Source of the DNA: Gammaproteobacteria bacterium
Lineage (GTDB): Bacteria > Pseudomonadota > Gammaproteobacteria > Thiohalomonadales > Thiohalomonadaceae
Direction of reading: 5' to 3'
Length of the DNA: 64,000 nt
NCBI GenBank assembly: GCA_026196575.1
Contig: JAPHSX010000006.1
Span: forward strand, 45,423-109,422
In this document: piece by piece, positions 21,593-31,908 of the stretch
Layout of the letters: every line of letters starts with the position of its first letter
Numbering within the stretch: the stretch's first letter is position 1
The notes under the pieces: generated by a model
Databases searched by the model: none
Seen by the model: only the letters and a program-made list of their open reading frames with translations
Told to the model about the DNA's origin: nothing
Made by a program: the position numbers and the translations under genes

Positions 21593-22848
21593 CAACGGTC
21601 GATCTCCCCAAACACAATATCCTGGGTACCGATCACCGCGACTACGTCAGCCAGCATGTGACCGCGCACCATCTCATTCAGCGAGGCGAGGTGGGCAAAG
21701 CCGGGGGCGCGGATCTTCATACGATAGGGTTTGTTGGCTCCATCGGAGACCATGTAGATCCCGAACTCCCCCTTGGGGTGCTCCACCGCGGCGTAGGCCT
21801 CGCCCGCGGGCAGGCTGAAACCTTCGCTCGCGAGTTTAAAGTGGTGAATCAACGACTCCATCCCCTCCTTCATCTCGGTGCGTGGCGGCGGGGTGACCTT
21901 GTGATCGGCGGCGATCACCGGGCCGGGATTTTGGCGCAACCAGTCGACACATTGCCGGATAAGGCGATTGGACTGACGCAGCTCCTCAATACGCACGAGA
22001 TAACGGTCGTAACTGTCGCCGTTGGTGCCGATGGGGATATCGAAATCGAGCTGGTCATAGACCGCGTAGGGCTGCTTCTTGCGCAGATCCCAGGCGATGC
22101 CGGAACCGCGCAGCATGGGCCCAGTCAGCCCCATCTGCAGGGCACGCTCCGGCGACATGATGCCGATGTTCACCAGGCGCTGTTTCCAGATGCGGTTGTC
22201 GGTTAGCAGGGTCTCATACTCATCAATGTAACCGGGGAAACGGTTGGTGAAATCCTCAATAAAATCTAGCAGGGAGCCCTGGCGATTTTCGTTAAGGGCC
22301 GCGATCTCCGACTCATCGTGCCACTTGCTGGCCCCCTTGAATTTGGGCATCTGCGCCGGCAAGTCGCGATAGACGCCACCGGGACGGTAGTAGGCGGCGT
22401 GCAGGCGGGCGCCGGAGACCGCCTCGTAGCAGTCCATCAGATCTTCGCGCTCGCGAAAGGCATAGAGAAAGACGGTCATCGCGCCCACATCGAGAGCGTG
22501 GGCACCGAGCCACATCAGGTGGTTGAGCACCCGCGTGATCTCATCGAACATCACGCGGATATACTGAGCGCGCACTGGCACCTGCAGCCCCAGCATCTTC
22601 TCGATGGTCATCACATAGGCGTGCTCATTGCACATCATGGAGACGTAGTCGAGACGATCCATGTAGGGCAGGCTCTGGATGTAGTGCTTGCTCTCGGCCA
22701 GCTTTTCGGTGGCGCGGTGCAGCAGGCCGATGTGCGGGTCGGCACGCTCGATGATCTCGCCATCCATCTCCAGCACCAGGCGCAGCACGCCGTGCGCGGC
22801 CGGATGCTGCGGGCCGAAGTTGAGGGTGTAGTTACGAATCTCGGACAC
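21592..22848 (-). CDS. nuoD: NADH-quinone oxidoreductase subunit D
   Basis: The 49-kDa-type subunit that lines the quinone pocket, 418 residues, not fused to NuoC. Conserved: [22 protein letters not shown], the [12 protein letters not shown] loop, and the C-terminal DIVFGEIDR. The start is GTG, with GGAGAG six bases upstream. Confidence 0.97.
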   Translation of the reverse strand: MSEIRNYTLNFGPQHPAAHGVLRLVLEMDGEIIERADPHIGLLHRATEKLAESKHYIQSLPYMDRLDYVSMMCNEHAYVMTIEKMLGLQVPVRAQYIRVMFDEITRVLNHLMWLGAHALDVGAMTVFLYAFREREDLMDCYEAVSGARLHAAYYRPGGVYRDLPAQMPKFKGASKWHDESEIAALNENRQGSLLDFIEDFTNRFPGYIDEYETLLTDNRIWKQRLVNIGIMSPERALQMGLTGPMLRGSGIAWDLRKKQPYAVYDQLDFDIPIGTNGDSYDRYLVRIEELRQSNRLIRQCVDWLRQNPGPVIAADHKVTPPPRTEMKEGMESLIHHFKLASEGFSLPAGEAYAAVEHPKGEFGIYMVSDGANKPYRMKIRAPGFAHLASLNEMVRGHMLADVVAVIGTQDIVFGEIDR

Positions 22849-22851
22849 CGT

Positions 22852-23466
22852 TTACTCTCCCCCCTCGATGGCGGCATGCTGGTAGCGATGATCGTCACGA
22901 ATCACACGCGGTACCAGGGTGCGCGGCTCCACGGTAACCGGGCGATAGACCACCCGTTTTTGCTCCTCGTCGTAGATCATCTCCACGTTACCGCTGAGCG
23001 GAAAATCCTTGCGGAAGGGGTGGCCGATAAAGCCGTAATCGGTAAGGATACGACGCAAATCCGGATGGCCATCAAAGACGATGCCAAACAGGTCAAAGGC
23101 CTCGCGCTCGTACCAGTCGGCGCTGTTCCAGAGCGTGATCACCGAATCGACCACCGGCAGCGCCTCCTCGGCAAAGGTGCGCAGTCGAATGCGATGGTTG
23201 TGCTTAATCGACAGCAGGTGGTAAACCACGGCAAAGCGCGCCCCCTGCCAGCGGCCATTGCCATATTCAAGATAATCGACACCGCACAGGTCGATCAGCT
23301 GCTCGAAGGCGAAATCATCCTCATCGCGTAGCGCGCTGCAGACGTCAAGTAACTGTTCACGCGGCAGCTCCACCGTTAACTCGGAAAACGCCACATGGGT
23401 GGCGGTAATTTGGGTGCCAAAACGCTGCTGCACCCTGTCGGCCAATTGCTGATAGTAATCAGACAT
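22852..23466 (-). CDS. nuoC: NADH-quinone oxidoreductase subunit C
   Basis: The 30-kDa-type subunit, 204 residues. The family signature [29 protein letters not shown] is present in pieces around residues 115-145, followed by [12 protein letters not shown]. It is separate from nuoD, unlike the E. coli nuoCD fusion. Confidence 0.97.
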   Translation of the reverse strand: MSDYYQQLADRVQQRFGTQITATHVAFSELTVELPREQLLDVCSALRDEDDFAFEQLIDLCGVDYLEYGNGRWQGARFAVVYHLLSIKHNHRIRLRTFAEEALPVVDSVITLWNSADWYEREAFDLFGIVFDGHPDLRRILTDYGFIGHPFRKDFPLSGNVEMIYDEEQKRVVYRPVTVEPRTLVPRVIRDDHRYQHAAIEGGE

Positions 23467-23471
23467 CGTGA

Positions 23472-23975
23472 TCAGGCTCGTTTTTCTGCGGTCGGTTGAC
23501 GGGCGATGGTACTGGTGCGGCGAATCTTGTTCTGCAACTGCAGGATTCCGTAGAGCAATGCCTCTGCCGTGGGCGGACAGCCCGGCACATAGACATCGAC
23601 CGGGACAATGCGATCACAACCGCGCACCACCGAATAGGAGTAGTGATAATAGCCACCGCCATTGGCACAAGAACCCATCGAGATCACCCAGCGCGGCTCG
23701 GCCATCTGGTCGTAGACGCGGCGTAACGCCGGGGCCATTTTGTTGCACAGGGTACCGGCCACAATCATCACATCGGACTGGCGTGGCGAGGGGCGAAAGA
23801 TGATGCCGAAGCGATCCAGGTCATAGCGCGCCGCACCGGCGTGCATCATCTCCACCGCGCAACAGGCCAGGCCAAAGGTCATCGGCCACATCGAGCCGGT
23901 GCGCGCCCAGTTAATCACGCTATCCAGATTGGTGGTAACGAAACCCTGCTCGAAACGCCCCTCGATTATTCCCAC
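23472..23975 (-). CDS. nuoB: NADH-quinone oxidoreductase subunit B
   Basis: It holds cluster N2, the last electron carrier before quinone. Seen: [13 protein letters not shown], the [19 protein letters not shown] stretch, and [10 protein letters not shown] plus [14 protein letters not shown], giving the tandem Cys and the other two cluster Cys. I choose the GTG giving (M)[11 protein letters not shown] because AAGGGG lies 7 bases upstream and family N-termini begin here. An in-frame GTG 21 bases upstream lacks a Shine-Dalgarno. It overlaps the nuoA end by 10 bases. Confidence 0.94.
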   Translation of the reverse strand: MGIIEGRFEQGFVTTNLDSVINWARTGSMWPMTFGLACCAVEMMHAGAARYDLDRFGIIFRPSPRQSDVMIVAGTLCNKMAPALRRVYDQMAEPRWVISMGSCANGGGYYHYSYSVVRGCDRIVPVDVYVPGCPPTAEALLYGILQLQNKIRRTSTIARQPTAEKRA

Positions 23976-24331
23976 TGCAGCGCCCCTTTCTTCCACTCAT
24001 AGATAAAGCCGATCACCAGAATGCCGAGGAACATCACCATGGCGAGAAAACCGAACATACCGATATCACGCAGTACCACGGCCCACGGAAAGAGGAAGGC
24101 GATCTCAAGGTCAAAGATAATGAAGAGGATGGCGACCAGATAGTAGCGCACGTCGAACTTCATGCGCGCATCCTCGAAGGCGTCAAAGCCGCACTCGTAG
24201 GAGGTCAGTTTCTCGCTATCGGGCTTGTGTGGCCCCAGCAGAAAACCCGCGGCAATCATACCGCCACCGACCACCAGGCCAATGCCGATAAAGATCAGGA
24301 TGGGTAAGTAGTTTTCCAGCATGTCTGCCAT
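23966..24331 (-). CDS. nuoA: NADH-quinone oxidoreductase subunit A
   Basis: A 121-residue, three-helix membrane subunit. Conserved: [39 protein letters not shown] in pieces (Cys of the switch loop and the Asp/Glu of helix 2) and the C-terminal [11 protein letters not shown]. First gene of the nuo operon, about 55 bases below a predicted transcription start. Confidence 0.97.
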   Translation of the reverse strand: MADMLENYLPILIFIGIGLVVGGGMIAAGFLLGPHKPDSEKLTSYECGFDAFEDARMKFDVRYYLVAILFIIFDLEIAFLFPWAVVLRDIGMFGFLAMVMFLGILVIGFIYEWKKGALQWE

Positions 24332-24392
24332 CCTTCTTGAATGTGGCCAGGCCGACCACGACCGCGCGGTAACGCCGTTGTGAAAGGGGCAG

Positions 24393-24422
24393 AGTTTAGG
24401 TAGCGCCTAAAACCCCTGTCAA
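24393..24422 (-). promoter_or_regulatory. probable nuo operon promoter
   Basis: On the minus strand a perfect TTGACA, an 18-base spacer and TAAACT (four of six). The spacer contains TAGGCGCTACCTA, an imperfect palindrome that could be a regulator site. It is the only good promoter between tRNA-Leu and nuoA. Confidence 0.55.
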
Positions 24423-24697
24423 GCAACCTGGCACCCATAATTGTTCATATTTCCTGGGCTTGTTTGTCCCCCGCTTCGCCATGGTGCGTTCGATGACCAA
24501 GCAGCGACAACGAACCCCATTTTGCATGAGCAGAGTGCAAATCGCCACCCTTTTACTGACAGATCGCAAGCTATTTGCAGAAAAAAAACCAATAGACCCA
24601 GAGAGCTTTTTAATCAGGCGCCTCCATGTGTTGCCATCCTGCGAAGCTCGCAAGTTGGCGTTACGGGAAAAAGGGTGATCAGCCTGAAAGTTCAGGC
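24423..24697. other. intergenic stretch between tRNA-Leu terminator and nuo promoter
   Basis: About 275 bases without a convincing gene. Minus-strand reading frames here start inside the tRNA and have no Shine-Dalgarno or recognisable protein. The base composition is less GC-rich than in neighbouring genes (for example a run of eight A around 24580). I see no further feature in it. Confidence 0.5.
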
Positions 24698-24732
24698 AAA
24701 AAAAAACCCGTACGCAATCGGTACAGGTTTTT
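24698..24732 (-). terminator. terminator downstream of tRNA-Leu
   Basis: On the minus strand AACCTGTAC pairs with GTACGGGTT (one G-T wobble) around a 7-base loop and is followed by a long T-run. It begins about 6 bases after the encoded CCA of the tRNA and separates secG-tRNA-Leu from nuo. Confidence 0.85.
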
Positions 24733-24737
24733 CTGAA

Positions 24738-24822
24738 TGGTGCCGAAGGCCGGACTCGAACCGGCACGGGTTGCCCCACTACCCCCTCAAGATAGCGTGT
24801 CTACCAATTTCACCACTTCGGC
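24738..24822 (-). tRNA. leuU: tRNA-Leu (GAG)
   Basis: An 85-base class II tRNA with long variable arm and encoded CCA. The anticodon stem CTATC/GGTAG encloses the loop TTGAGGG, so the anticodon is GAG. It starts 10 bases after the secG stop, as E. coli leuU follows secG, so it is likely cut from the secG transcript. Confidence 0.95.
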
Positions 24823-24832
24823 ATATTTGCTG

Positions 24833-25192
24833 CTAGTTGCTTTGAGGAACGTCACTCTGCACGGCAGGCGGCTGCGGCGCGGACGGCATATCTTCCGCGA
24901 GCGGTGCTGCGGAGTCAACCCCTTCTATCACCACGGAACCGGTGACGCTGCTGTTGTCGACGCCGCGCCCGGAGAGCACGGCCAGTGTCAGGCTGGTAAC
25001 GAAAAATATCACCGCCATAATCGCGGTGCCGCGGGTCAGAAACGAGGAGGAACCCTGGCTGCCGAAGACGGTAGAGGAGGCGCCACTGCCAAAGGCGGCA
25101 CCCATATCGGCCCCCTTGCCCTGCTGCAACAGCACCAATGCGATCACGCCGATAGCGGCGAGCACATGCACAATCAGAATTACAGTTTCCAT
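24833..25192 (-). CDS. secG: preprotein translocase subunit SecG
   Basis: A small subunit of the SecYEG channel, 119 residues. Two membrane helices (about 3-20 and 53-74) flank the conserved loop LLQQGKGADMGAAFGSG. The C-terminal tail after residue 75 is Pro/Ser-rich and varies in the family. It lies between tpiA and tRNA-Leu, as in Pseudomonas. Confidence 0.96.
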   Translation of the reverse strand: METVILIVHVLAAIGVIALVLLQQGKGADMGAAFGSGASSTVFGSQGSSSFLTRGTAIMAVIFFVTSLTLAVLSGRGVDNSSVTGSVVIEGVDSAAPLAEDMPSAPQPPAVQSDVPQSN

Positions 25193-25217
25193 ACGTCTCG
25201 ATTACTCTAAAGATTAA

Positions 25218-25970
25218 TTAACCAGCGGCACGACAGATGGTGAGGAAATCCTCGGCCTTGAGTGCGGCACCGCCGATGAGCCCGCCATCAATATCGGGCT
25301 GCGCCAACAACTCGGCGGCATTCGCCGCATTCATGCTGCCACCGTAAAGAATTTGTACCTTCTCGGCCACCGCTGCGTCCTGATCGGCCAGCAGTTTACG
25401 GATAAAGGCGTGAACCTCTTGCGCCTGTGCAGGGCTGGCGGTTTTTCCGGTACCAATGGCCCATACCGGTTCGTAGGCGATAACGCCAGCGGCCAGGGCG
25501 GCGATCCCCTCCAGCGCAACCACCGCGGAGATTTGCCGCGCCACCACCTCATTGGTGACACCCTGCTCACGCTCCTGCAGCGTCTCGCCAATACAGAGCA
25601 CCGGCTTGAGGCCGGCGGCGCGTGCCACAGCAAACTTTTTGGCGACCGTGGCATCCTCCTCGCCGTAGAGGCTGCGCCGCTCGGAGTGGCCAACCAGCAC
25701 ATACTTGCAGTTGAAGTCGTTGAGCATGGAGGCGGCAATCTCGCCGGTAAAGGCACCGCTCGCCTCGGTGCTCAGGTTTTGTGCCCCCCAAGCGATGGGG
25801 CTACCGCTCAGCTGCGACTCCACCTCACCGAGATAACAGGCGGGCGGACAGACCGCCACTTCAGAATCAACCACGTCACCAATACCCTTCTTGATGCCGT
25901 CCAGCAGCCCCTTAATGGAGGCCCTGGAGCCATTCATCTTCCAGTTACCGGCAACGAGTTTCTGTCGCAT
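25218..25970 (-). CDS. tpiA: triose-phosphate isomerase
   Basis: Interconverts dihydroxyacetone phosphate and glyceraldehyde 3-phosphate in glycolysis. The 250 residues include GNWKMNGS (Lys at about 11), the catalytic His in VGHSERRS (about 95), the catalytic Glu in AYEPVWAIGTGKTAS (about 165, with flexible loop 6), and YGGSMNAANAAELL. It starts about 115 bases after glmM, within which no strong promoter is evident. Confidence 0.98.
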   Translation of the reverse strand: MRQKLVAGNWKMNGSRASIKGLLDGIKKGIGDVVDSEVAVCPPACYLGEVESQLSGSPIAWGAQNLSTEASGAFTGEIAASMLNDFNCKYVLVGHSERRSLYGEEDATVAKKFAVARAAGLKPVLCIGETLQEREQGVTNEVVARQISAVVALEGIAALAAGVIAYEPVWAIGTGKTASPAQAQEVHAFIRKLLADQDAAVAEKVQILYGGSMNAANAAELLAQPDIDGGLIGGAALKAEDFLTICRAAG

Positions 25971-26085
25971 CCTGAAGTTCCCCTGATTATCTGCTCAGTT
26001 GAGTGCGTCAACGCATAAAATTAAGCCGCGAAGCTTACCGCCATGCGGCCGATAAATCAATTGCGGTTTCCCGCCCGGTCTGCCA

Positions 26086-27420
26086 TCAGCCAGCCACGGC
26101 CTGCTCCACCACCGCTGCCAACTCTCTGGCCAGCCGCTCTACCTGGGCGGCATCCTCCCCCTCCACCATTACCCGCACCAGTGGCTCGGTACCGGAAGGG
26201 CGCAACAACACCCGCCCGCTATCCGCCAACTCCTGCTCGGCTGCGGTCACCGCCTGTCTCACCACGGCCGAGGCGTTGAGGTCAAAACTGGCGCCCAGGC
26301 GCACATTAATCAGACTCTGCGGGTATTTGGTCATACCCGATTTGAGTTCACCCAGGCTTTTGCCTTGCCCCACCATCGCCCCCAGCACCTGCAACGCGGA
26401 GATAATGCCATCCCCGGTGGTGGTGCAACAAAGACAGATAATGTGTCCCGAGGATTCACCACCCAGGCTCCAGCCATTCTGCCGCAACTGCTCCAGCACA
26501 TAGCGATCACCGACGCCGGCGCGCACAAAATCGATGCCGAGGCGCCGTAGCGCATGCTCCATTCCCAGATTACTCATCAGGGTGCCGACCACGCCGGGCA
26601 ACCTCGGCTCACGCGGCTGCGAGGCAATCACATAGAGCAGCTCATCGCCATCGACCACCTCACCTGCATGGTCCACCATAATCAGACGGTCACCGTCGCC
26701 ATCGAGGGCGATCCCGACATCCGCTCCCTGTGCCACCACCTCGTGTTGCAGACGCTGCGGATGGGTGGAGCCACAGTCCACATTGATATTGAGTCCATCC
26801 GGCTCGGCACCGATGACATGCACCGTCGCTCCCAACTCGCGCAGCACACTGGGGGCGACGTGGTAGGTGGCACCGTTGGCGCAGTCGACCACGATCTTCA
26901 CCCCCTTCAGATCGAGGCTCTTGGGAAAGCGGCTCTTGCAGAACTCGATGTAGCGACCACCGGCATCGACCACGCGGCGCGCCTTGCCCAGCTGCGCCGA
27001 GGGGACCAGTGCCATCGGCTTATCCAGCTCCGCCTCAATCGCCTCCTCAACCTCATCGGGCAGTTTGCTGCCGTCAGCAGAGAAGAACTTGATGCCGTTG
27101 TCACCATACGGATTGTGCGAGGCACTGATGACGATACCGGCATCGGCGTGCAGGGTGCGGGTAAGATAGGCCACCGCCGGGGTAGGCATCGGCCCGAGCA
27201 ACAAGATATCGACCCCGGCGGCGGCCAGCCCCGCCTCCAGCGCCGACTCAAACATATAGCCGGAGATCCGGGTATCCTTGCCAATCAACACCTTGCCGCC
27301 ATTGCCATGGGCCAGCACGCGCCCGGCGGCCCAGCCCAGTTTCAACATAAAATCGGGCGTGATCGGGTAGTGACCCACCTTGCCTCGGATCCCGTCGGTA
27401 CCAAAATATTTTCGACTCAC
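26086..27420 (-). CDS. glmM: phosphoglucosamine mutase
   Basis: Converts glucosamine 6-phosphate to glucosamine 1-phosphate for peptidoglycan and lipopolysaccharide. The 444 residues contain [10 protein letters not shown], the phosphoserine loop [13 protein letters not shown] (about 98-110), the metal loop DGDGDR, and the C-terminal [12 protein letters not shown] phosphate loop. I start at GTG, with GGGGAG six bases upstream. The longer frame that begins inside folP gives 25 extra residues unlike the family. Confidence 0.96.
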   Translation of the reverse strand: MSRKYFGTDGIRGKVGHYPITPDFMLKLGWAAGRVLAHGNGGKVLIGKDTRISGYMFESALEAGLAAAGVDILLLGPMPTPAVAYLTRTLHADAGIVISASHNPYGDNGIKFFSADGSKLPDEVEEAIEAELDKPMALVPSAQLGKARRVVDAGGRYIEFCKSRFPKSLDLKGVKIVVDCANGATYHVAPSVLRELGATVHVIGAEPDGLNINVDCGSTHPQRLQHEVVAQGADVGIALDGDGDRLIMVDHAGEVVDGDELLYVIASQPREPRLPGVVGTLMSNLGMEHALRRLGIDFVRAGVGDRYVLEQLRQNGWSLGGESSGHIICLCCTTTGDGIISALQVLGAMVGQGKSLGELKSGMTKYPQSLINVRLGASFDLNASAVVRQAVTAAEQELADSGRVLLRPSGTEPLVRVMVEGEDAAQVERLARELAAVVEQAVAG

Positions 27421-27491
27421 CCTGCTCTCCCCAAGAACCCCTGACCGGGCACTATTATGCGGACTCGGCGACACCGTGGTCGCGAAGCCGT

Positions 27492-28322
27492 TCACACGGC
27501 ATGCACTACCGCCTCGACCATTTTCAGGGCCTCTACCGTGGCCCGTACATCATGTACCCGAATGAGCTGCGCCCCCTGCAACGCGGCCATCACCGCCGCC
27601 GCCACGCTGCCGTGCAAACGTGCCTCCAGCGGCACATCAAGCAGCTGGCCGATCATCGACTTGCGCGACATCCCCACCAGCAGTGGCGCCCCCAGCCGAT
27701 GAAACGCCGAGAGGTGTTTCAACAGGCTGAGGTTATGCGCCAGTGTCTTGCCAAAACCAAAGCCAGGGTCCAGCAACAGCCGCTCGCGCGGGATCCCCGC
27801 CACCGCACAGGCGGCCATGCGCTCACGCAAAAAGGACTGCACCTCGCCAACCACATCTTCGTAGTACGGGGCGCGCTGCATGGTGCGCGGCTCGCCCCGC
27901 ATGTGCATCAGACAGATTGGCAGTTCGCTCTGTGCCGCCGCCGCCAGCGCACCGTCACGACGCAGGGCGGCCACATCGTTAATCATCCCCGCCCCGGCGG
28001 CGGCAGCGGCCAGCATCACCTGCGGCTTGGAGGTATCGACCGAGAGCGGCACCTCCAGCTCGAAGCGCAGCACCTCCAGCAGCGGGATCACCCGTGCCAG
28101 CTCCTCCTCCAGCGGCACCTCGGCGGCCCCAGGACGGGTCGACTCGCCACCAATGTCGATAATCGCCGCCCCCTCCTCGACCATGCGCCGCGCCTGCGCA
28201 AGCGCCTGTTCACGGCGCACAAACTTGCCGCCATCAGAGAAGGAGTCGGGGGTGACATTGAGAATCCCCATCACACGGGGGGTAGAGAGGTCGAGCGGTT
28301 TGCCGGCGCAGTCCAAGATCAT
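27492..28322 (-). CDS. folP: dihydropteroate synthase
   Basis: Joins p-aminobenzoate to dihydropterin pyrophosphate in folate synthesis. The 276 residues include [14 protein letters not shown] (about 19-32), [11 protein letters not shown] and the C-terminal R.HDV motif ([13 protein letters not shown]). No Shine-Dalgarno is visible. A perfect TATAAT lies only about 7 bases above the ATG on the minus strand, which hints at a leaderless transcript but lacks a good -35. Order ftsH-folP-glmM is conserved. Confidence 0.97.
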   Translation of the reverse strand: MILDCAGKPLDLSTPRVMGILNVTPDSFSDGGKFVRREQALAQARRMVEEGAAIIDIGGESTRPGAAEVPLEEELARVIPLLEVLRFELEVPLSVDTSKPQVMLAAAAAGAGMINDVAALRRDGALAAAAQSELPICLMHMRGEPRTMQRAPYYEDVVGEVQSFLRERMAACAVAGIPRERLLLDPGFGFGKTLAHNLSLLKHLSAFHRLGAPLLVGMSRKSMIGQLLDVPLEARLHGSVAAAVMAALQGAQLIRVHDVRATVEALKMVEAVVHAV

Positions 28323-28343
28323 GCGGGGATTATACAGAGGCGG

Positions 28344-28416
28344 GGTAACGGGTGACAGGTAACGGGTAACAGGTAATGTTTGTAACGCCTTTGCCTGCTA
28401 CCTGTTACCCGTCACC
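28344..28416. repeat. heptanucleotide tandem and inverted repeat between ftsH and folP
   Basis: From 28344 four copies of a 7-base unit (GGTRACR: GGTAACG, GGTGACA, GGTAACG, GGTAACA) plus GGTA run in tandem. The part 28358-28375 pairs with 28399-28416 with one mismatch, giving an 18-base hairpin with a 23-base loop. No T-run follows, so it is not a normal terminator. It fills most of the gap between ftsH and folP. It may be a member of a dispersed repeat family, which needs a genome search. Confidence 0.7.
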
Positions 28417-28421
28417 TTTAG

Positions 28422-30335
28422 TTAGTGCTGCCCGGCGGGGCCACCGATGGGGGCATCGCCCGCATCCGGTTCCTGGCGTTTGCCGCTGTCACCGGGGCCC
28501 TGCTCCGGCTCGTCCCACCCCTTTGGCGGCTTGGGCTCACGGCCGTTCATGATGTCATCAATTTGATCCGAGTCGATGGTCTCGTACTTAATCAACGCCT
28601 TGGCCATCAGGTGGAGCTTGTCGAGATTTTCGGTGAGGATCTGCTCGGCCCGCTCATAGTTACGGTCAATGAAGTGGCGGATCTCTTCATCGATAATATG
28701 GGCGGTCTCATCCGAGACGTTCTTGTGCTGGGTCACAGAGCGGCCCAGGAACACCTCGCCCTCCTCCTCGGCATAGGTGAGCGGCCCCAGCTTCTCGGAG
28801 AGACCCCATTTGGTCACCATGCTGCGCGCCATCTCGGTGGCGCGCTGAATGTCGTTGGAGGCACCGGTGGTGACGGCATCCGCGCCGAAGATCAACTCCT
28901 CGGCAATACGCCCGCCAAAGAGGGTGGAGATCTGGCTCTCCAGACGCTGCTTGGAGTAGCTGTAGCGATCCTCGGTGGGGAGGAACATGGTCACCCCCAA
29001 GGCACGTCCACGCGGGATGATGGTGACCTTGTGTACCGGGTCGTGCGCCGGCACCGAGCGGCCCACGATGGCGTGTCCCGCCTCGTGGTAGGCGGTGAGC
29101 TTCTTCTCGTCATCGGACATCACCATCGATTTGCGCTCGGCGCCCATCATGATCTTGTCCTTGGCGCGCTCAAAATCATCCATGTTGACCACGGTCTTGT
29201 TGGCGCGGGCGGCAAACAGCGCCGCCTCGTTCACCAGATTGGCCAGGTCGGCACCGGAGAAACCGGGGGTACCGCGGGCGATGATCGCCGGCTTGACGTC
29301 ATCAGCAATCGGTACCTTGCGCATATGCACGTTGAGGATCTGCTCACGGCCGCGCACATCGGGCAGTGGTACCACTACCTGGCGGTCGAAACGGCCGGGG
29401 CGCAACAGCGCCGGATCCAGCACATCGGGACGGTTGGTGGCGGCAATGACAATCACCCCCTCATTGCCCTCAAAGCCGTCCATCTCCACCAGCAGCTGGT
29501 TGAGGGTCTGCTCACGCTCATCGTGACAACCACCCAGACCGGCACCACGGTGACGGCCCACCGCGTCGATCTCGTCAATAAAGATGATGCAGGGTGCGTG
29601 TTTTTTCGCCTGCTCGAACATGTCGCGCACCCGTGAGGCACCGACACCGACGAACATCTCGACAAAATCGGAACCGGAGATGGTGAAGAACGGCACCTTG
29701 GCCTCACCGGCAATCGCCTTGGCCAGCAGGGTCTTGCCGGTACCGGGAGAGCCGACCATCAACACACCGCGCGGGATCTTGCCGCCCAGCTTCTGGAATT
29801 TGCTTGGGTCACGGAGGAACTCGACCAGCTCGCTCACCTCCTCCTTGGCCTCTTCGACACCCGCCACATCACCAAAGTTGATCTTGACCTGATCCTCGCT
29901 GAGCATGCGCGCCTTGCTCTTGCCGAATGACATGGCGCCCTTACCGCCACCACCGCCCTGCATCTGGCGCATGAAGAAGATCCAGACACCAATCAGCAGC
30001 AGCATCGGGAACCAGGATATGAAGATCTGCATCAACACCCCCTGCTTCTCCGGCGGCTGGGCGTTAATATCGACACCGTTATTGAGCAGATCAGCGATGA
30101 GGCCCGGATCCTCCGGGGCGTAGGTGCGGAACTGCTCACCGCTGTGCGTCAGGCCAATCACCGTATTGCCCTCGATGCGTACCTCCTTCACCCGCTTCTG
30201 CTTCACATCGGCGATAAACTGCGAATAGGTGAGCGGCTGCTTGTCGACACGCTGCGGCCCAAAGCTGGTAAACACCGACATCAACACGAAGGCGATCACC
30301 ACCCACAGCAGGATATTCTTGGTTATATCGTTCAA
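28422..30335 (-). CDS. ftsH: ATP-dependent zinc metalloprotease FtsH
   Basis: A membrane-bound AAA+ protease for quality control and, in E. coli, for LpxC and sigma-32 turnover. Of 637 residues, helix 1 is at about 6-23, a periplasmic part follows, helix 2 at about 103-122. Walker A GSPGTGKT is at 195-202, Walker [10 protein letters not shown] at about 252, the arginine-finger region RPGRFDR at about 312, and the zinc site HEAGH at 417-421. The C-terminal tail is rich in Pro, Glu and Gly and is variable. Confidence 0.98.
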   Translation of the reverse strand: MNDITKNILLWVVIAFVLMSVFTSFGPQRVDKQPLTYSQFIADVKQKRVKEVRIEGNTVIGLTHSGEQFRTYAPEDPGLIADLLNNGVDINAQPPEKQGVLMQIFISWFPMLLLIGVWIFFMRQMQGGGGGKGAMSFGKSKARMLSEDQVKINFGDVAGVEEAKEEVSELVEFLRDPSKFQKLGGKIPRGVLMVGSPGTGKTLLAKAIAGEAKVPFFTISGSDFVEMFVGVGASRVRDMFEQAKKHAPCIIFIDEIDAVGRHRGAGLGGCHDEREQTLNQLLVEMDGFEGNEGVIVIAATNRPDVLDPALLRPGRFDRQVVVPLPDVRGREQILNVHMRKVPIADDVKPAIIARGTPGFSGADLANLVNEAALFAARANKTVVNMDDFERAKDKIMMGAERKSMVMSDDEKKLTAYHEAGHAIVGRSVPAHDPVHKVTIIPRGRALGVTMFLPTEDRYSYSKQRLESQISTLFGGRIAEELIFGADAVTTGASNDIQRATEMARSMVTKWGLSEKLGPLTYAEEEGEVFLGRSVTQHKNVSDETAHIIDEEIRHFIDRNYERAEQILTENLDKLHLMAKALIKYETIDSDQIDDIMNGREPKPPKGWDEPEQGPGDSGKRQEPDAGDAPIGGPAGQH

Positions 30336-30423
30336 ACCTGGCCTCTACTCTCTATATATAAACTCGTTTGCGCAACCGGCTAGCTTCACGGCACACATCG
30401 GCGTCAAGATGGTTGGTACGTTA

Positions 30424-31044
30424 CTATACAAAATAGTTCAGCGCCAACAGATAGACCTCACGCGAACGGGCGCGGGAGGCAGCCGGTTTGCGGATCACGA
30501 TCTTGCGGAAACTCTGGCGGCACTCCCTGATAAAGGCGTCCGATCCCTCGCCCTGGAACAGCTTCAGCACCATATTCCCGCCCGGTTTCAACACGTTACG
30601 CGCCAAATCGAGGGTCAGCTCGCACAGATAGATCGCCTTGGGCTGGTCGATCGAGCGCATACCACTCATATTGGGGGCCATATCCGACAATACAACATCC
30701 ACCGCATGCCCATCGAGGGTGGCGAGCAGGTGATTGAAGACCGCCTCCTCCTGAAAATCTCCCTGCAACACCTCGACCCCGGGCAGGGGATCCATCTGCA
30801 GGATATCGAGTGCCACCACCAGCCCTTCGCTGCCGACAATATCGGCGACGATCTGCGACCAGCCCCCCGGGGCGGCCCCCAGATCCACCACCGTCATACC
30901 GCGCCGGAGCAGCTTGTCCTTTTGATTGATCTCCAGCAATTTGTAGGCGGCACGCGAGCGGTACCCCTCCTGCTGGGCGCGTACCACAAACTCATCGTCG
31001 AAATGCTCCTTCAACCACTCTTCACTGCTTTTGCTTCGCGCCAT
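30424..31044 (-). CDS. rlmE: 23S rRNA (uridine-2'-O-)-methyltransferase
   Basis: The heat-shock methyltransferase RlmE/FtsJ, which modifies U2552 of 23S rRNA. The 206 residues have the SAM-binding [13 protein letters not shown], the acidic [11 protein letters not shown] and the C-terminal [16 protein letters not shown], which together hold the K-D-K-E catalytic set. I start at ATG ([11 protein letters not shown]); the upstream in-frame TTG is less likely. It precedes ftsH as in E. coli. Confidence 0.96.
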   Translation of the reverse strand: MARSKSSEEWLKEHFDDEFVVRAQQEGYRSRAAYKLLEINQKDKLLRRGMTVVDLGAAPGGWSQIVADIVGSEGLVVALDILQMDPLPGVEVLQGDFQEEAVFNHLLATLDGHAVDVVLSDMAPNMSGMRSIDQPKAIYLCELTLDLARNVLKPGGNMVLKLFQGEGSDAFIRECRQSFRKIVIRKPAASRARSREVYLLALNYFV

Positions 31045-31108
31045 CTCTACCGTCAAACCTGTTGCAACTTATAGGGAGTGGGGCTATCGTGGCCCCCCGA
31101 TTTCGCCA

Positions 31109-31114
31109 ATTATA
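31109..31114 (-). promoter_or_regulatory. possible -10 box of the rlmE-ftsH promoter
   Basis: A perfect TATAAT on the minus strand about 65 bases above the rlmE ATG, in the divergent rlmE/yhbY gap. The matching -35 is poor (GGTCAG at 17 bases) and would fall in the start of yhbY. I see no clear sigma-32 sequence although rlmE and ftsH are heat-shock genes in E. coli. Confidence 0.35.
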
Positions 31115-31125
31115 CCCGCAAAGCC

Positions 31126-31416
31126 ATGTCACTGACCGAACCACAAAAACGCCACCTTCGCAAACTCGCCCACAATCTCAAGCCACTGGTGATTATAGGC
31201 AGTAGCGGTTTAAGCGAGGGTGTGGTCAATGAGATCGATCAAACCATGGCCCACCATGAACTGATCAAGGTGCGGGTCAATGCCATGGATCGGGAGGAGC
31301 GCGACGCCATGATCGCAGCGATCTGCGAGGCGCTGAACTGTTCACTGGTACAGCGTATCGGTCACATTGCCGTACTCTACCGCCCTGCGGAGAAACCGGT
31401 TATTCGTCTTCCCTGA
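31126..31416 (+). CDS. yhbY: YhbY-type CRM-domain RNA-binding protein
   Basis: A 96-residue protein made of one CRM domain, known to bind pre-50S ribosomal particles. Conserved: LRKLAHNLKPLVIIGSSGLSEGV with the GxxG-like loop, and KVRVNAMDREERD. I start at the ATG giving MSLTEPQKRHLRK; the longer frame upstream lacks family similarity. It is the only plus-strand gene in this region, divergent from rlmE, as in E. coli. Its 3' end overlaps the next gene by 17 bases tail to tail. Confidence 0.93.
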   Translation: MSLTEPQKRHLRKLAHNLKPLVIIGSSGLSEGVVNEIDQTMAHHELIKVRVNAMDREERDAMIAAICEALNCSLVQRIGHIAVLYRPAEKPVIRLP

Positions 31417-31870
31417 GGCACTCGCGCGGCGGCGAGCCGATCAGCGCCAGTAACACCACACCAATGATGGCGCTGGCCAGATAAAAAATCGCGGCCAGAC
31501 CGTGAATCACGCCAAAACGGGCAGCGGCACCACTCCCCTCTACCAACCCCGCGGCCTTCAGTGCGGCCATCTGCGGTTGCAACGCAAACTCCCCCAGCAC
31601 CACCAGCAGCAACATCAACAGTAGCAGCTGCACGCGCCACTCCTGCAACGGTTTTTTGCACTGCATCCAGAACATCGACAGCAATGCGCTGCCGCAACCC
31701 AAGCCGATGAGCGAGACGCCGGTAAGGAGCTTGCCGGCCACCATGCCGGCCACGGCGCGATCCTCCAGGGAGAGAAAGAGGGTTGGCACCGCCAGGTAGC
31801 CGATAGACCAAATGGCCCCGACCCACAGGCTGAGCAGCAGGCGCTCACCGTTTTGCAGAATCTGACCCAT
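31400..31870 (-). CDS. DUF4149 domain membrane protein
   Basis: A 156-residue protein with four hydrophobic segments (about 8-28, 40-62, 72-96, 125-148) and conserved SLWVGAIWSIGYLAVPTLF near the start. This resembles the DUF4149 (TMEM205-like) family, found between greA and yhbY in Pseudomonas too. The ATG is supported by GGGAGGA four to five bases upstream. It follows greA by about 40 bases and is probably cotranscribed. Function unknown. Confidence 0.75.
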   Translation of the reverse strand: MGQILQNGERLLLSLWVGAIWSIGYLAVPTLFLSLEDRAVAGMVAGKLLTGVSLIGLGCGSALLSMFWMQCKKPLQEWRVQLLLLMLLLVVLGEFALQPQMAALKAAGLVEGSGAAARFGVIHGLAAIFYLASAIIGVVLLALIGSPPRECLREDE

Positions 31871-31908
31871 CGCGTCCTCCCTCTGCTGCCCTGCCATTGC
31901 GGCCACTA

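Noticed and set aside
24396..24779. 127-codon minus-strand frame across tRNA-Leu and its terminator
   Set aside because: It starts inside the tRNA and its beginning is just translated tRNA sequence; a common false call.
28352..28357. -35 box for a folP promoter within the repeat
   Set aside because: The six bases at 17-base spacing (TGTCAC) do not resemble TTGACA, so the TATAAT near folP alone is not enough to call a promoter.
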